Source: Flagellimonas abyssi
Lineage (GTDB): Bacteria > Bacteroidota > Bacteroidia > Flavobacteriales > Flavobacteriaceae
Length of the DNA stretch: 64,000 nt
Reading direction: 5' to 3'
NCBI RefSeq assembly: GCF_019457905.1
Contig: NZ_JAHZSV010000010.1
Span: 1 to 64,000 of the forward strand
Shown: one piece after another, positions 62,841 to 64,000 of the stretch
Numbering within the stretch: position 1 is the first letter of the stretch
Layout of the letters: every line of letters begins with the position of its first letter
Notes under the pieces: generated by a model
What the model saw: the letters and a program-made list of their open reading frames with translations, nothing else
Told to the model about the DNA's origin: nothing
Database searches by the model: none
Translations under genes and position numbers: made by a program

Positions 62841-64000
62841 ATGGGCAACAAAGAAAAATTCTTCGAGCATATAGAACAAGGATACGCCATGAAGGGCGAT
62901 TACATTACTGTGGGAGCAGGAATGCTGGATGGCGAGACTTTGACCAATGCCCATGTAAAGGTTCCCTTGAAAACGATGAACCGCCATGGCCTGATTGCAG
63001 GAGCAACGGGTACGGGAAAAACCAAGACGCTGCAAGTTTTGGCAGAAAACCTATCCGACAAAGGGATTCCCGTATTGCTCATGGACCTTAAAGGAGACTT
63101 GAGCGGTATAGCCCAGCCAAGTCCGGGCCATCCAAAAATTGATGAGCGTCAGAAGAAAATAGGCCTTCCTTTTGAGGCCAAAGGATTCCCTGTAGAAATT
63201 ATGTCGCTCTCCAAACAAGGTGGGGTTCGACTGCGGGCCACCGTTTCTGAGTTTGGGCCTGTTTTGCTTTCCCGTATTTTGGATCTTAGCGTTACCCAGG
63301 AGGGAATCGTTGCTGTCATCTTTAAATACTGTGACGACCATAAACTCCCATTACTCGACCTTAAGGATTTTAAAAAGGTGCTGCAATATGCCACCGATGC
63401 AGGCAAGGACGAGTTTCAAAAAGCTTACGGACGAATTTCCACAAGTTCCACCGGAACAATTTTGAGAAAAGTAATCGAACTGGAACAGCAAGGTGCTGAC
63501 CTTTTCTTTGGAGAAAAATCCTTTGATGTGGATGATTTAACACGCATCGATGAAAACGGGCGGGGTTATGTGAACATCATCCGTTTGACCGACATCCAGG
63601 ACCGTCCCAAATTGTTCTCGACCTTTATGTTGAGTCTTTTGGCGGAAATCTATGCCACTTTTCCCGAGCAAGGGGATAGTGAGCGTCCGGAACTGGTCTT
63701 GTTTATCGATGAGGCCCATCTGATTTTTGACAATGCAAGTAAGGCTCTTTTGGACCAAATTGAAAGCATCGTTAAATTGATTCGTTCCAAAGGAATTGGA
63801 CTCTATTTCGTTACGCAAAACCCAACTGATGTGCCGGACGAGGTTTTGGCACAATTGGGACTAAAAATACAGCACGCACTGCGCGCATTCACCGCCAAGG
63901 ACCGCAAAGCGATACAACTAACGGCACAAAACTATCCCATAACCGAGTTTTACGACACTGCCGAGGTACTGACCTCATTGGGAACTGGTGAAGCCCTTGT
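62841..64000 (+). CDS. HerA-like ATPase of the DUF853 (YjgR) family, N-terminal part (cut by window edge)
   Basis: An open frame starts at the ATG at 62841 and continues to the right edge without a stop, giving 386 residues of a protein of about 500. It begins MGNKEKFFEHIEQGYAMKGD. The Walker A motif is in LIAGATGTGKTKTLQVL (about residue 56), Walker B in ELVLFIDEAHLIFDN (about 290) and the arginine/sensor region in GLYFVTQNPTDVPDEVL. RISTSSTGTILRKVIELEQQ is typical of the family. It is a cytoplasmic NTPase related to HerA and FtsK, of uncertain role. No other gene follows in the window. Confidence 0.9.
   Translation, partial: MGNKEKFFEHIEQGYAMKGDYITVGAGMLDGETLTNAHVKVPLKTMNRHGLIAGATGTGKTKTLQVLAENLSDKGIPVLLMDLKGDLSGIAQPSPGHPKIDERQKKIGLPFEAKGFPVEIMSLSKQGGVRLRATVSEFGPVLLSRILDLSVTQEGIVAVIFKYCDDHKLPLLDLKDFKKVLQYATDAGKDEFQKAYGRISTSSTGTILRKVIELEQQGADLFFGEKSFDVDDLTRIDENGRGYVNIIRLTDIQDRPKLFSTFMLSLLAEIYATFPEQGDSERPELVLFIDEAHLIFDNASKALLDQIESIVKLIRSKGIGLYFVTQNPTDVPDEVLAQLGLKIQHALRAFTAKDRKAIQLTAQNYPITEFYDTAEVLTSLGTGEAL

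Noticed and set aside
1-64000. Search for tRNA, rRNA, CRISPR arrays, insertion sequences and phage genes
   Set aside because: Nothing resembling them was seen on either strand; no transposase, integrase or regular repeat-spacer pattern occurs.

Overview
The window comes from the chromosome of a member of the Bacteroidota, most likely a marine Flavobacteriaceae (the Flagellimonas/Muricauda, Maribacter and Zobellia neighbourhood is my guess, not a demonstrated identity). The grounds are two SusC/SusD pairs, an ECF sigma/FecR pair feeding an STN-type SusC, many short lipoproteins with Bacteroidota-style N-termini, promoters resembling TAnnTTTG, absence of clear Shine-Dalgarno sites, and GC content that looks like the low 40s by eye. 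I see no tRNA, rRNA, CRISPR array, insertion sequence or prophage.

Layout. 1-176 is the cut-off start of a GC-rich GMC oxidoreductase gene. 356-7065 is a sigma-regulated uptake locus (ECF sigma, FecR, SusC, SusD) with a terminator-like hairpin in the antisense direction between fecR and susC. 7331-12144 holds small lipoproteins, a DUF1080 protein, thioredoxin and two universal stress proteins; the last two units share a palindromic operator candidate. 12413-17877 is a complete RND efflux operon (adaptor, pump, TolC-like channel).

17936-51908 is the striking part. A minus-strand operon (28228 down to 17936) encodes GH51 and GH127 arabinofuranosidases, ribulokinase, ribulose-5-phosphate 4-epimerase, arabinose isomerase, a mutarotase and an SSS symporter, with a divergent Nudix-type AraR regulator. 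Next comes a second minus-strand operon (41288 down to 29212): S9 dipeptidyl peptidase, LamG-GH127/GH146-type enzyme, DUF885 peptidase-like protein, DUF5695 protein, GH43. A third operon (46201 down to 41456) encodes all four steps from trans-4-hydroxy-L-proline to 2-oxoglutarate, with a divergent AraC-family regulator. A SusC/SusD pair (51908 down to 47288) follows. The promoters of the peptidase/glycosidase operon and of the hydroxyproline operon carry the same 17-bp ATACTnATACTATATTA element at exactly the same distance from a -7-like box. I infer that the block is one system for consuming arabinosylated hydroxyproline-rich glycoproteins (extensin-like), using both the sugar and the amino acid.

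52278-64000 is ordinary chromosomal content: an exonuclease/GIY-YIG protein, an aldose epimerase coupled to an M20 peptidase, a LolE-like permease, a DUF1343 (NamZ-type) lipoprotein, a fatty acid hydroxylase, a YkgJ-type cysteine-cluster protein, a methyltransferase, a zincin lipoprotein, QueE, an exported RidA, and the start of a HerA-like/DUF853 ATPase that runs off the right edge.
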